This document shows positions 35,169-47,000 of a stretch of DNA of 64,000 nt, in pieces. The translations under genes were made by a program, and so were the position numbers. Source of the DNA: Tipula vernalis (taxonomy: Eukaryota; Arthropoda; Insecta; Diptera; Tipulidae); NCBI GenBank assembly GCA_958295665.1, contig OY282558.1:312452092-312516091 (forward strand), given 5' to 3'. How positions within the stretch are numbered: position 1 is the stretch's first letter; each line of letters begins with the position of its first letter. The notes below the pieces were generated by a model, which was given only the letters and a program-made list of their open reading frames with translations, made no database searches and was not told where the DNA came from.

Positions 35169-35689
35169 TATATATATATTGTGTCTATTATTTACAAAAA
35201 CCCCCAACTCTATCTAAAGCGATTTAAAGATAAACGTAAAAAATTTAGTTAAAGTTATCCAAAAATAATTTGGACAAACTTTCTTTTTCTGATTATTTGT
35301 ATTGGTTATAATAACTGAATTAAGCCTTAATTTTAATTTAATTCAATTAGGAAATAGTTATAAGTTATTGTTTTGGAGTTGTTGATTTTTGCTTGCAACT
35401 TTGGGAATTTGAGATTTTTGAAATTAACTATATAACTATAATGGAATTAGAAAATAAAAAAACTAGGTGATAGTTTTCGATAACATCAATTTTAATATTA
35501 AAGCAAAATTATAATAAATAAGGTAATTTCAGTAAAAAAATACATAACATATTGAAGATAAAATCCATTTGTACAGAAAAATAAAGCTTAAATATGATAA
35601 TTTTAAGGCTTAAACTACCTTCATTGTTGTTTTGAACATTTTGAGGGATTTAAGAACCGACCTGTCGTATTCCAACTCTTCTATATTTC
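35169..35689. other. AT-rich spacer, no gene
   Basis: Nothing is recognised beyond AT-rich sequence and short homopolymers. Confidence 0.5.
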
Positions 35690-36360
35690 ACCAATTCTCT
35701 TCAAAAAATATGTTTTCCCTTCATAAGCACCGATTTATCCACTCCCAAACATGCCGCAATAGCTGTTTTCCAGTCATTGGCTGAACACGACGTGTCCGAG
35801 CCGAGGCGTACAATTTGACCTTGTTCAACGTAGATGTCAATAAATTCCTCTGGTTTGAAGATGCTCTCCTTTGCCCTAACTATTACCCTATACTATATCC
35901 AGTGAAATGAACGACTGCCCGGGAACAGGAAGTATTATTTGCATTTTATTTACATATTAGCCGAATCACTAAAACTTCGACGAATGCACTAGAAAATAGT
36001 CGATGGTATATGGCAGGAGCAATTTCATTTGAACCTTTTGCATGCTCCTTTTCGAGCCACACATAAAGAAATACATTTTATTTATTAAGGCTGGATCTTG
36101 CCGAGCCCTGTACAACCCCAAAATTGTACAAATATAGTTGCCTTGAATAGTAAGTATACTGCATGGTCCGGAACTTATGGGAGTACCGTATTCTTCTGGT
36201 AGTCGAAGGATATGGCTAGCATTCCATTAACCTCCTTCCTTGCTAAGTGAAGAAGCTCAGTGCTAGCTCGCTCACTCTTTTTTGTACCATTATATTGCCT
36301 TCTGCTTTGGGTTCGATTGCCGATTTTATTTGCTCGATACACATTAGTCACGTTGAACAT
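35690..36360 (-). pseudogene. Relic of an unnamed transposon-like gene (DUF7869-type, tentative)
   Basis: Minus-strand pieces appear in order. First, an open frame at 36360-36175 contains SERASTELLHLARKEVNGM then ISFDYQKN. Next, in shifted frames, YYSRQLYLYNFG (about 36130-36160) and VWLEKEHAKGSNEIAPAIYHR (about 36000-36060). Then GQSF near 35920, and a clean frame of about 60 codons, 35880-35701, reading KESIFKPEEFIDIYVEQG then LGSDTSCSANDWKTAIAACL. I recall this order (FDxQ, YxRQLxxxNFG, GSNE, GHSF, TPEEY) from a widespread insect gene family of unknown function thought to be transposon-derived. Assignment is from memory only. Frames change at least four times, and the usual segment between GSNE and GHSF is missing. 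Confidence 0.5.
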
Positions 36361-37156
36361 TTCTCTGACGACGGTGCCTTAAAACCAAAATTAAAACACC
36401 TGCTGAAAACCAAGCGAAAATAACTGAATTTTACATGCAACTCGTTAGGACTCTCACTACTGACGACAACCATTTTTCGCTCGCAAAAATATACTATATT
36501 TCAAGTACTTTAAATTTCGCTATGAATGACTTAACCGCAAATTTTTGATCATTATATTTCCTACTACTGCGATCTCCTCTATGAGCTTTTACTGAGAGGG
36601 TTCGATTTTTAATAAATCTTCCACACGGCGTTTTTTAAATTATCCATATTTGAATCATTCTTCACTTTTAATTTATTGCACAAAAATTCACTTTAATTTT
36701 ATTTTATTTATTTGTTAAAACAATCCTACTCGTTATAAGTACCTTCGTCGACTATAGGTATAAACTATATACTAAACCATCCTGAATAAAAAAAATCCTG
36801 ACAGCGAAAAGTTAAATTATTCAATGGAGTCGTTAATTTTTGTAAATGAAATACTGTAACAGTACCTAAATGTAAGGGAATTGATTATTTTTGATTCCAA
36901 CATTTTTAAGAAATGTTTGATACAGATTTTTTCAAGGAATTAGTGGTTTTTGCATGTTACCTCAGTTTAAAATGTTATTTAAAATGGGAATTTCTTTTTC
37001 AAGAATTCACTTTTCGTTTCGTTTTTCGGTTCGTTAGGGGTTTTTGTAAATAATAGATAGATACAGCTGTCAATTTTAATTTTCATAAAAAATTCAGTTA
37101 GCTGAAGATTATTTAATACAATTCACCATTTTTGTGATTTCACGAGTACAAGCAGA
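36361..37156. other. Spacer, no gene
   Basis: No coding content is supported. At 37071-37155 the phrase CAATTCACCATTTTTGTGAT followed by TTCACGAGTA matches 38150-38190, a second copy of a short dispersed segment. Confidence 0.5.
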
Positions 37157-37760
37157 GCCTTCTAATCATACACATACGTAATAATTTTTGGTAGCTTTTT
37201 TAGTGGTATAACTTTTTATTTTTCGCCGTAAGAATCCTTAGTAAAAGTGATGTTTTTTGACTTCATGTTTTTTAATGAAAAATACAAAAATATTATAAAA
37301 CGTTTATATAAAAGTTTTCTACACATTCTCAACAACGACACGTAAGAAGGCTATAATGGCATTAATAAATATTAATTTCAGAAATATTAAAAATAAATTA
37401 TGCCTAAAATATATTTTTCGAACTTTCGTGGCTCTGACGATGCGAAATAGTACTTGCTAAATTTATCTTTAGTTTTACTAGAGTACATGAGATGTCTATA
37501 GTTGTTTACACGTTCTTAATATTTTGTGAATTGGTTTTGCTTTTCCTACAAGTTTTGAACTTTGTGGTTCAATTTTACCAAATGTGTACTGTAATCCCTG
37601 CCATCAATGTAATGTGTGTTGATCTAGTGACCACACGATTTGTAGTAAGCTTTTATTTCAATATGACCAGCAAGATGTTGCTATGAAAATTTTATAAATT
37701 TTGGTTTAAATAAATTATTTATTAAAAGACAACGAAAACGATCTTTTTAACCAAAGATTA
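37157..37760 (+). repeat. Dispersed repeat family F, single-arm copy
   Basis: The sequence follows the same order as 48520-49113: a CAGAGCCTTCTA start, GGTATAACTTTTT, AAGAATCCTTAGTAAAAGTG, GAAATATTAAAAATAAATTA, GTACTTGCTAAATTTATCTT, TTTTACCAAATGTGTAC, GTAGTAAGCTTTTATTTC and AATATGACCAG. It is a diverged copy without the inverted second arm. A 64-codon open frame (37492-37686) lies within it. A homologous open stretch of about 40 codons exists in both arms of the 48.5-kb copy, but upstream stops there make a real gene unlikely. Confidence 0.8.
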
Positions 37761-38737
37761 TATATGTTGAAATATAAATATTTATGCAAATATCTTAAGG
37801 ATCATAGTTAAGAATTTATGTTGTTTTCATTTAAAAATTGTCTTAGGAAAAACGTGCTTTCTCATATGTTTTATATGAAAAGCTTGGATTTTTTCCTCTT
37901 TTCTAATTTCTTTATAAAAGGTTCATTTCTTAGAATACTACCTTGTATAATCTACGTTGCTTTGTTACAAGGTGACCAACAGAACACGAAATATAAAATT
38001 ATTCCTAATTAACCGTTTTGTGTATAAACAGAAAAAATGCATAACTCTGTATTTTTAACTTCCAAGTGGTTGAAATCATTTTATTATTAAAATAATTATT
38101 TCGTGCAAATTCAATTTTAATTTTTATAAAAATGGAATCTTTTGATAAATTCTTAGTACAATTCACCATTTTTGCTATTTCACGAGTAGGTACCAGACGA
38201 CACGAAATCGCCATTGCTTTTATTATAATAAAATATAAATCATCTTTAACGTAAAATATTTACTAGTTTTATTCCGTTTATTATACTTTTGAGGAAGATA
38301 AATACATTTATTTACCATATGATTTTCTTCAGGGAGAAATTTACGTAACTCATGGTTGAATGCATTTTTCTCGCTTTAATTTTGTAGCCACGGATTGTAT
38401 TCTTTGGGATCCTTTTTATATTTACATAAGGCGTTTCAATGTAATACTCTGTATTTCGTATATGAAAACCATCGAAAGTTAATTTTAATTTCAAAAGGGT
38501 CAAATATCTAATTTTCAGAGCCAAACAACTCCATTATAAGGTTAAACCATTATATATTATATTGCCCAGACTGTTTTAAGGTATTTTAAATAAACGAAAC
38601 TTTATTTTTTGCAATAATGAAGAGCCATTAGACTTTCATCAAATATTGATGAAACTCTAGCTAAAACCATTGCTTTTCACCTTTTTGAAAATATTATATG
38701 CGAAGATGTGCCGAAAACACCATTCAGTAGATTATAT
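37761..38737. other. AT-rich spacer, no gene
   Basis: The only repeat seen is the segment at 38117-38195 shared with 37071-37155. Several 60-70-codon frames are AT-rich noise. Confidence 0.5.
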
Positions 38738-40440
38738 TTTATTTTATTTTATGTATAACTCGGGCAGAATACAGAGCATAAGCTCCATTTACACTCTGTC
38801 TCACATTTACAGAAGAAAATACAATACATCGAAAAATACAATAGATTCAATATTAAGAAAATGAAAATTAAAAACAAATACAAAAATTTTTCTCTAGATA
38901 ATCATAATTACAATATACATACATAGATGAATAGAAAAAATTAAATATTTACTAATTATATTTCGTACAGAATTTTTAAATATATTAACCGATTTATTAA
39001 AAATATCAATGCTGTCATCACAAAAAAACAAGCATGATTCCTCGTTAGACGGTAGCCTGGTGAGGCCAGCCCAATATTTGTTGTTGAAGTTACTGCTCTA
39101 AACAAATTTGTATTTCTAGATCTGTAGACAGGAATATAAAAATTAACTTCTGAGAGGAAGGATTTATGGACGATTCCATTTACAATTTTATATAATAGCA
39201 ACTCATCTAAATATAATCGGCGGGATTCTAAGCTCATTAAATTTAATTTTTGTAGTCGTATTATGTATGGAGGAACAAATTCATCTAATCGAAATCTCTT
39301 AAATAGGCGTCTAGTAAATCTGCGTTGAATAGATTCAATTCTTATACGGTTGCAGTCATAAAAGGGGTTCCATATTTGTGTACAATACTCAACTTGACTC
39401 GTAACTAGCGCACTGTATAAAATAATTATAGTATGATGATAACTGAAGTCTTGACATCTACGTAACACAAATCCCAGTAATCTATTAGCTCTACTACAAA
39501 TATTATCAATGTGAGAATTAAAAGTTAGTTTACTGTCGATCAGAACACCTAAATCTTTTAGGACCTCAACTCTGCGTATTACATGTTTTTTTAGATTATA
39601 ACTAAACAATGTAGGTTTATTTATTTTAGTATATGTGATAATATTACATTTAGAGATGTTTAAATTTAGTTTATTTACCTCACACCACTCGATTAATGAA
39701 TCCAGATCTTCTTGCAGTAGACAGATATCATTTTCAGATTTAATAGATCGAAAGATTTTAAGGTCATCGGCATATAAGAGACTAATAACGGACCAAGTAT
39801 AGAGCCCTAAGGGACACCTGAAGTGGGAATAAATTCATCAGAACAAACACCATTAAATTTAACATAAACGATACGTTCTATTAAATATATGACTTCAACC
39901 AGATTTTAAATTTAGTGGTTATATTTAAGGCATCCAATTTAGTTAAAAGTAACTGATGATCAACTTTGTCAAATGTTTTTGAAAATCAGTGTACACAGTA
40001 TCCACTTGACCACTGTTGTCTAACTGAGTTGATAAGAAGCTGGTGAACTCTAATAGGTTTGAAACTGTGGACTTCCCAGGAACGAATCCATGTTGACATG
40101 GCATAATAGAATGTCTCATTTCATTGTTTAAAATTTCAAACATGATTCCCCGATAATTTATTACATTTGCAGTAACACCAGATTTAAAAATAGAAATAAT
40201 AAAAAATGTATTCCACAATTTGGGAAATACGCCACTGTTATAAAGACTTATTAAAAATAATTGTTAAAGGCCTGACTAAAGATGTACCGGTATCAATTAT
40301 AAATTTACTAGGAAAACCATCGGGACCACCGCCTTTGTTAGCATCTAGCCCATTAAGCACCAGGAGAACATCACTTTCATAAATATGATCATTGTGATGG
40401 GATATACTAATGTTAAGGTATATCAATACTTGTTCCTTTT
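38738..40440 (-). mobile_element. Jockey-superfamily-like LINE, 5'-truncated, inactive
   Basis: The minus-strand order starts near 40440 with a reverse transcriptase, then a thumb/C-terminal region, a 3' untranslated part (38955-38760) and a tail of (AAAAT)n, seen as ATTTTATTTTATTTTATG at about 38740-38756. No endonuclease or ORF1 remains, consistent with 5' truncation. It abuts the start of the gypsy element near 40450. Confidence 0.82.
38956..40426 (-). pseudogene. LINE reverse transcriptase, broken
   Basis: LDANKGGGPDGFPSKFI (40238-40426) is the start of the RT. NTFFIISIFKSG, HGFVPGKSTVSNLLEF and a region reading VDTVYTDFQK follow (39943-40218). The SGVP-turn near 39810 has a stop in place of Gln. 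YADDLKIF at 39763-39774 is the active site, and from there one frame stays open for about 270 codons to 38956, with VLKDLGVLIDSKLTFNSHI and YCTQIWNPFY typical of the C-terminal region. Between the turn (GPLL) and YADD about 20 residues are missing and the frame slips, so the catalytic core is damaged while the C-terminal part is clean. Confidence 0.85.
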
Positions 40441-40640
40441 AACTCCTACCTAAAATTGGAGATCGGAAGAAAAAATAATTGAGATATAATTGAGCTGTTG
40501 TACTGAAATCTGGTAACATAATAAACAATCATAAAAGAATTAAAATAAATAATAAAAATAACATAAAAATTTGATACTGTGTTTAATTATGATACGATAA
40601 AACCCGTTCAATTTTGGGAATTTCTCGAACCACATACAAT

Positions 40641-40658
40641 TGGTGGCAGCGGAGGGAT
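40641..40658 (+). promoter_or_regulatory. Candidate primer-binding site of the gypsy element
   Basis: TGGTGGCAGCGGAGGGAT follows a segment ending ACCACATACAAT. A G-rich TGGTGGCAGCGG-type stretch just inside the 5' LTR is common in insect LTR elements, where a tRNA 3' end pairs to prime minus-strand synthesis. Which tRNA matches was not determined. Confidence 0.55.
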
Positions 40659-40782
40659 AGTTTTTTTTATATATAATTTTTCTAAACTACAAAAAAAAAA
40701 AAAAAATTAAATTTTACTAATTCCCTTCAACATAATTGAGAAAATTTTTTTTTACCGAAATTCAATATAGCATCCGATATTT

Positions 40783-41905
40783 ATGACTGATTCAGAATTA
40801 TGTTCTGAGCAAGATGGGGATAACTCATTTAATTTTTTTAATCTCCGAAACAAAATTCTTGAAAAATGTGAGCTAAAACCAAGAGAGTAGTAGTGCAACT
40901 ATTGATACCAATTTAAAACTTTCTTTAGATTCAAATCCTAAAAACCGGAATAGTTTTAGTTTAGAAATTGAATCATCAGATAGTGAGTTTGATAGTATGG
41001 CATCATTAGATCCGAAACTCGTGTTAAAATTAGTCCCAAAATTTTCTGGAAATACCAGAGAATTGCACAAATTTATTTCCTGTTCAGAATTAGTTCACAA
41101 GTCTTTAAAAGAGGCAGATAAACCTCAATTTTTGGAACTAGTAAAATGTAAATTGGATGATAAAGCATACGACATAATTAAATATACCGAAATAGATTCT
41201 TGGAACCAATTAAAGGATATTCTTACCTGTGAGTTTACCGAGACGAGATCAGTTGGCCACTTACAAATGGAACTAGCTACTTTACGACAGAAAAGAGGTG
41301 AAGATGTACGAACTTAGGCAAGTCGATTAGAATAAATTCTTTATAGCTTAAACGAAACTTGTATAGCATCTGAAGGTATCGAAGCTGCTCAAACGATTAA
41401 AAATGTTAACGAGCTCATTGCTTTAAAATCATTTCAGGAAGGCCTAACTGATTCAATAAAAACCATAGTTAAGGCTTGTAGGTTTACTACTTTATCAGAT
41501 GCCTTAAATCGAGCAAACGAGGAAGAAATGTTGGTCAAACATTTTTCCGCAATATCGATTAATGAAAGACCTAGCAATTTGCGTTCACCTACAAAATTTT
41601 GCAATACCTGCAATAAACCTGGACATCTAAATGAAGAATGTTTTAGGAGACAGCACATAATGTTAAGCAAGGTTACCCCTCCATTCCAAGCTCCTTTAAA
41701 ACCCATCAAAACCATTCGATGTGCCTATTGTAAAAAAATTGGACATCATTTACAGGATTGTTTTCTAAAAAAACGAAGCGATGATCGCAGAGAACCATCT
41801 TCCCAACAAAAATCTTCTACGGATCCATCAAAATCATATTCGGGAAACGAAGGTCGACACTTGAAGTTAAACCAGGGCACTCCTTCAAGAGTCCAAGACG
41901 AGTAG
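40783..41905 (+). pseudogene. gag-like gene of the gypsy element
   Basis: The gene begins with ATG at 40783 in one frame and shifts near 40880 into the frame that runs to 41905. A capsid-like helical region (ASLDPKLVLKLVPKFSGNTR at about residue 70 onward, then SWNQLKDIL) precedes two CCHC zinc knuckles: CNTCNKPGHLNEEC (about 41600-41641) and CAYCKKIGHHLQDC (about 41719-41760). Both have the CX2CX4HX4C spacing of retroelement nucleocapsids. A basic, Ser-rich tail follows. In-frame stops lie at 41315-41317 (TAG) and 41333-41335 (TAA). Apart from these and the early frameshift, the frame is open. Confidence 0.85.
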
Positions 41906-42000
41906 AGTGTACTCAAAACAATTCAAATGAAATTCAAAATATTATTCCTTCTTGTTCTGCTGATTCTATACCTTTAATAATATCGTCACCTTAACGAATA

Positions 42001-43420
42001 CTTCTTCAAATAATGAGTGTAAATACTTATTCTTAAATATTGATGTGTGTAAATACAAAAAATATTCCTTTCTTAGTCGATACAGGTGCCGATGTGTGTA
42101 TAATCAAAAGAAATCTTTTAAAACATGATACGTTAGTGTACAAGGATATTAAATATAAACTCAAGGGAATTTCATCGGAACTTTAAGAAACATTTGCCGA
42201 GTGCGATATCAAAATAATACTTCCTGATTCTAGAGAAATTAAATACGTTTTCCAAATAGTGGAAGACTCTTTTCCCATTTCATACTCTGGAATAATTGGT
42301 CAAAACTTCTTTAACCATTATGAGTGTAACATTGATTTTTTAAAACAGGTGGTAAATATTCCTTTTCCGAACGACAACTTGTGTCTTTAAATTTAACATT
42401 AAATTTCAACTTAGAAAGTAATGATATTGTCTTACTCCCACCTCGAACCGAAAAAATTTCAACAATTAAAGTTAATTTTCCTGATAATACTTAGTTTTTG
42501 ACATTTTCTCAAGAAATAATTTCTTCAGTATTTGTACCTAGTTGTATTTACAAAGACAAAAATAATGCGATCCAGATATCTCTGTTAAATATATCTAAAG
42601 AGACAAAAACTTTAACGAATTTCAAAATTAAGGTTGAGCCGTTACATCATTTTGATGTTTATCATTTCCAATCATGGCAAGACAATTTTAACGAAAGATT
42701 AAAAATTTTAGAGTCATGTGTTGATTTAAAGCATTTAAATCAGGAAGAATATTATTCTTTAATGCCAATTATTCACGAATTTAACGATGTATTTCGATTG
42801 GACGGTGATTCTTTAAGCTCTACCATTAACAAACGTCAATATCAACAACCTCATTCGACAAAAATTGAAATTCAACGCCAAGTGAAGCAAAGTCGATGGA
42901 ATTTTCTAATTACTGGTTGTTCCTAAAAAATCTACCTCAGATGAAAAGAAATGGCGATTTGTGGTGGATTACCGCAAATTAAATAAAGTTACAGTAGACA
43001 ATGTATTTCCTCTTTCAAATATTTCGGACATCCTTGATAAACTGGGAAATGCTCAATACTTCAGTTCTTTAGATCTTTACAGCGGATATCATCAGATAAA
43101 CCTCCGTGAAGCTGACCGGGTTAAAACAGCCTCAAGCACTGACGAAGAACATTATCAATTTCACGCATGCCTTTCGGGGGGCACCCGCAACCTTTCAACG
43201 GGTAATGAATACCGTACTTTGCGGTCTTAATAATTTAAAATGTTTGGTTTATCTTGACGATGTCATCGTTTTTGGATCTTCTTTGGTTGAACACAACAAA
43301 CGATTACGCGACGTTTTATCTCGATTCCGAAACCATAAACTTAAATTAAATCCTTATAAGTGTCATTTTTTGAAGCATGAGATAAAATATTTAAAGCAGC
43401 TTTTCATTTTTTCGTCATTA
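42001..43420 (+). pseudogene. pol-like gene fragment: Asp protease and reverse transcriptase
   Basis: The protease motif LVDTGADVCII lies around the codons at 42079-42087 (DTG), with a GIIGQNFF segment further on. The reverse transcriptase follows in three frames: a linker with KRQYQQPHSTKIEIQRQV (about 42830-42880), VVDYRKLNKVTVDN (about 42963), YFSSLDLYSGYHQI (about 43060-43100), a frame slip in a run of G near 43175, APATFQRVMN (about 43185), and YLDDVIVFG with YLDD at 43250-43261. Stops occur at 42034-42036 and 42184-42186, and part of the fingers region near 42895 is deleted. RNase H and integrase are absent. Confidence 0.85.
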
Positions 43421-43455
43421 AAAATTAAAATTTTTGGATAAGGTTGCAACAACGT

Positions 43456-43468
43456 ACAGGAAAATATA
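43456..43468. repeat. Left 13-bp target-site duplication of a LINE insertion
   Basis: ACAGGAAAATATA here is repeated exactly at 43974-43986. The two copies bracket the LINE fragment and date it after the gypsy element. Confidence 0.9.
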
Positions 43469-43973
43469 TTATTATTATTATTATTTACTGGCGGGCCATG
43501 TGGGCGATAAGCCACCTCGCACCGCGACCTAAAAGATCTATTGTGCTGGACCCTACTTAATTATCCGTCCAGTCAATATTCAGGCTCTTAATGAATCTGA
43601 CAATATTACTGGCCGGTACAAGATACATACTATCCGGGCTCATTGTTCTCCCTCCTAGATGTTGCAGTCTTTGCTGGAAAATTTCTGGGCAATGGCACAG
43701 AACATGTTCCGCTGATTCCGCTTCCAGACCGCAGAAGCGGCATCCATCTGTCGTACTTAGGCCCATCTTCTTAAGGTGATACCTTAAGGGGACATGACCT
43801 GTAAGGAAGCCAGTAAGCAGCCTCAACTCTGGTTTCCTAAGTTCAAGACACTCCTTAACCCTGACAGACGAAGGTGATATAAATTTCTTCGCCTGCCGTA
43901 AACCTGGAATTCTGCGCCAGTAGGAGGACTTTTGAACATCCTCCAAGCGTTTTACCGCTGCTCTAAAGTGTCC
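43469..43973 (-). mobile_element. 5'-truncated LINE 3' end nested in the gypsy element
   Basis: The minus-strand frame 43946-43557 encodes the last 129 codons of an ORF2: LLTGFLTGHVPLRYHLKKMG, then CRFCGLEAESAEHVLCHC (CX2CX7HX4C), then a segment ending in IVRFIKSLNIDW. This C-terminal zinc motif after an RNase-H-like or RT region is typical of R1/LOA/I-group LINEs; the exact clade is uncertain. The 3' end is an (ATT)n tract at 43469-43485, that is (TAA)n on the coding strand. The frame has no stop, so it is young. Exact 13-bp duplications flank it. Confidence 0.87.
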
Positions 43974-43986
43974 ACAGGAAAATATA
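43974..43986. repeat. Right 13-bp target-site duplication
   Basis: ACAGGAAAATATA, identical to 43456-43468. Confidence 0.9.
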
Positions 43987-44000
43987 AGTTATTTAGTTTT

Positions 44001-47000
44001 AAAAGCAGAATGTGTGCGTGGCTACCTGGGTAGCCGAGTATAAAACAAACAATATTTTTTTGGGTATAGACACAAGGGTTAAATCCAAATATACAAATCG
44101 ATAATTCGAATTGTTCAAATAATAACTTTATAAAAGATGAAGATGATGTAAGGGATATCTAAGGGACTGCACGGTAATTAAACAATATGTGAGGTGAGAG
44201 TACAAAAATTAAGTGATTTCAAAGAAAAGCAAAAGGGCAGACTCAAATAAACTTTTAAAAGTGTGTCTAATTGGGGTGCGAGCAAACTTTTATGGGCGAC
44301 AAGGTACTTTACGGAAACAACTGTTGATGTTGCTTGTATTCATGACAGAAAACAGAACCTAAAACGTACTTTTCACGTTTTTTGAATGAAAATGAAATTT
44401 TCCTTCCGAAAACTAAGTTTGTTTAGGATCCATATTTTCCTATTTTTCGATGGATCCATAAAACGAAAGCTTGTCTATGCCGCCATTGACAACAAGCGAC
44501 CCCTCGTTCGGCCTATAGGTAGCGACATATGCAAAAATGTCTTACTGTAAAGCAACTGTTTTTTAAACAGGTTTATAGAAAATATTATTTTATTTTAACA
44601 GTTTATTTATTTCTCACTGGCTAGAAAAAACACCCTAAAAAATTTTCCAATTTCTATAAGAAAACATCACTACACAAAAAATAAAAGATATGTACTTAGA
44701 CAGCAAAAAAAAAAAGAAAAAATTAAATTCTAGTTAACTTTATTTTTTCTGCAAACTTCCATTTAAATTTGTTTTCCAGTGCAAAAAAAAAAAAGTATCA
44801 TCGCTTTTGCTACATAATTTTGAGCAAACGACGAGAGTTTACATTGAAAAAACAAACAAAAATATTTTTATTTTATTTTTATAGAAAATTGATCGATTAA
44901 CGAGAAAAAGAACAAATACTAAAATAGCAATAATAAATCCGCGTGGATTTAAGCAGCAGCAAAAAAAAAAAAAAATAGGATATAAGGAATTTAAGAAAAT
45001 TGTCTTAATTTTTTTTTTGGCTTCGTTTTATAAAATTTTATCGTTTTAGTTCTTGTTGTTTTTTTTTTCGTGCTTTGTTTTATTTTCAACAATCGAAATT
45101 TTATGGAACAACGAATTTTATTGTGTCGTAAATCACTGATAGCATTTTATGGTATTTTATTTTTATACACAACAGAAGAGAAAAAAAATCGGAATTTATT
45201 CGCTTTTTTTTTGCTTAAGGATCGCTTTGGGGAATTTATTTTCTTTGAAGCAAAAATAAATTTGTGTGTATAACTACGAGTATAAGAGAGCTTCTTAAAA
45301 GGACGACGTGTATATATGTACGTATATACGTAGAGGATAAAGAATAAAATTTATATATAATTCTTTTATTAGAAAAGATATAAAAAAAAATAAATTTTAC
45401 GTAAAATATGTGAGTATAATGTGACTTTTTTTTTTATTGGTATGATAAAGGGAAAGTGATATTTATATTTAACATATATACATATATACATACAACATAT
45501 ATATTTATATGGGGTCACCTTATTGTAATTTCGTTGAGTCATCAAATATGCGTATAAATTGAACACATCTTGAATTTTTTTATATATTGGTTAGTATTTA
45601 GAAGATGAGAAGGTCCCTCTCTATACTGTATTCCAACCTTTATAATTAAACCAAAACAATTTATTAGAATATGTTAGATAAGAAAAGTCAACCATTTTTT
45701 TAGCTCTGTATTCGCCTTCTTATATGAAATAACCTTGACACATATGTATATAAATGAAACACTAACTCTCTCTTAAAAAATTATCAGCTGTTTTTACTTA
45801 TATGTATATGTAATGTATAAAAAGAAAGACAAATTTAAATTTATTGGGTAGAGGTCGTTTAGAAGTATATAAAATTTATATATTACATACATATGAATAA
45901 ACCGTATCATTATTATCGAGCATTATGTTTTAGTGAGCCATTTACATGTTTTTTGTTCAGTTTTTGCCCCTCTGTATACTACTACTCAATGCGAATGATA
46001 TCGAAACTAAATGTGGTTTCCAATATTAAGGTACCTACATATGTATATACACAAGTTGAATGAACTTCATGCGGCGGGCACATAATATAATGTGCAACCA
46101 TCAACCAGATATAATCTTATACCATATGCGAACAAAATTGTTTTATAATTAATTATATTGTTGTATAAAAGGGAATAAAATACTTTGCGAAAATTATGGG
46201 CGCTCGTGCTGAATACAATATTGTGGGAAACTACCTAGGCACGATTGCACTAAACGTAATAATTTTGCACTCGATTAAACGGAGCTTGTGTGTGTGTTTT
46301 TTTCGCAAGGGTTACATCATTTTCTCATGACTGTATGTTAACATGAATTATTCAAATTTGTTTATAATACAGTGTATAAATCTCTTAATTTGTAGATTAT
46401 ATATCTGTATATGTATATTACAACAAAACATAATTGTTTAATGGGTAATAAAAACTGTATTGAAAGAAAATAAATTAATAATAAAAATTTGAAATGTTTT
46501 ATATGTTTATTTTTTATGTACAGATATTGAATAGTTTATAAAATTGTTGTGTGCGGATAGATTAGAAAAGCGTATCTTCAATTAACGACCAACCTCTTTT
46601 TTTTCTTTAAGTCGAACGGTGTTAACTTAAACACTTAAAATATTATGATTTATGGGTTAAGTTTATTATTCACCACCAATACGATTTTAATCTCAATAAA
46701 TTTACTAGATCATAAGGTTTTGTTACTTGGGTATCCCTTATAATTTTATTCAATAGGTTAAACGTAGGTATACTACAATTTATAGAGAGACATACCTATA
46801 TAAACTAAACAACAGCATATTTTGCATATAGAGCCCACATAGAAACTTTTAATTGTTTCAACAGAAGATCGTAATACATTCAATAAAAGATAACATTGAT
46901 TTTCAGCCTGTAAAACATTTGTCAAATCGATTAAATAAAAAGATTTATTAAATTTAAAAAAAGTTTGATTGAATTCAATCAATATTTGGTAAAACATATC

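Larger units (their letters stand above)
40450..44000 (+). mobile_element. Ty3/gypsy LTR retrotransposon, 3'-truncated and broken
   Basis: A probable 5' LTR remnant (about 40450-40638) leads to a primer-binding-type site at 40641, a gag-like gene from 40783, an Asp protease and a reverse transcriptase that stops being recognisable at about 43410. RNase H, integrase and a 3' LTR were not found, so the 3' half is gone or too decayed. A LINE fragment is inserted at 43469-43973. The sequence after it (43987-44000 and beyond) cannot be assigned with confidence. The element belongs to the Metaviridae-type retrotransposons; no envelope gene was seen. Confidence 0.8.
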
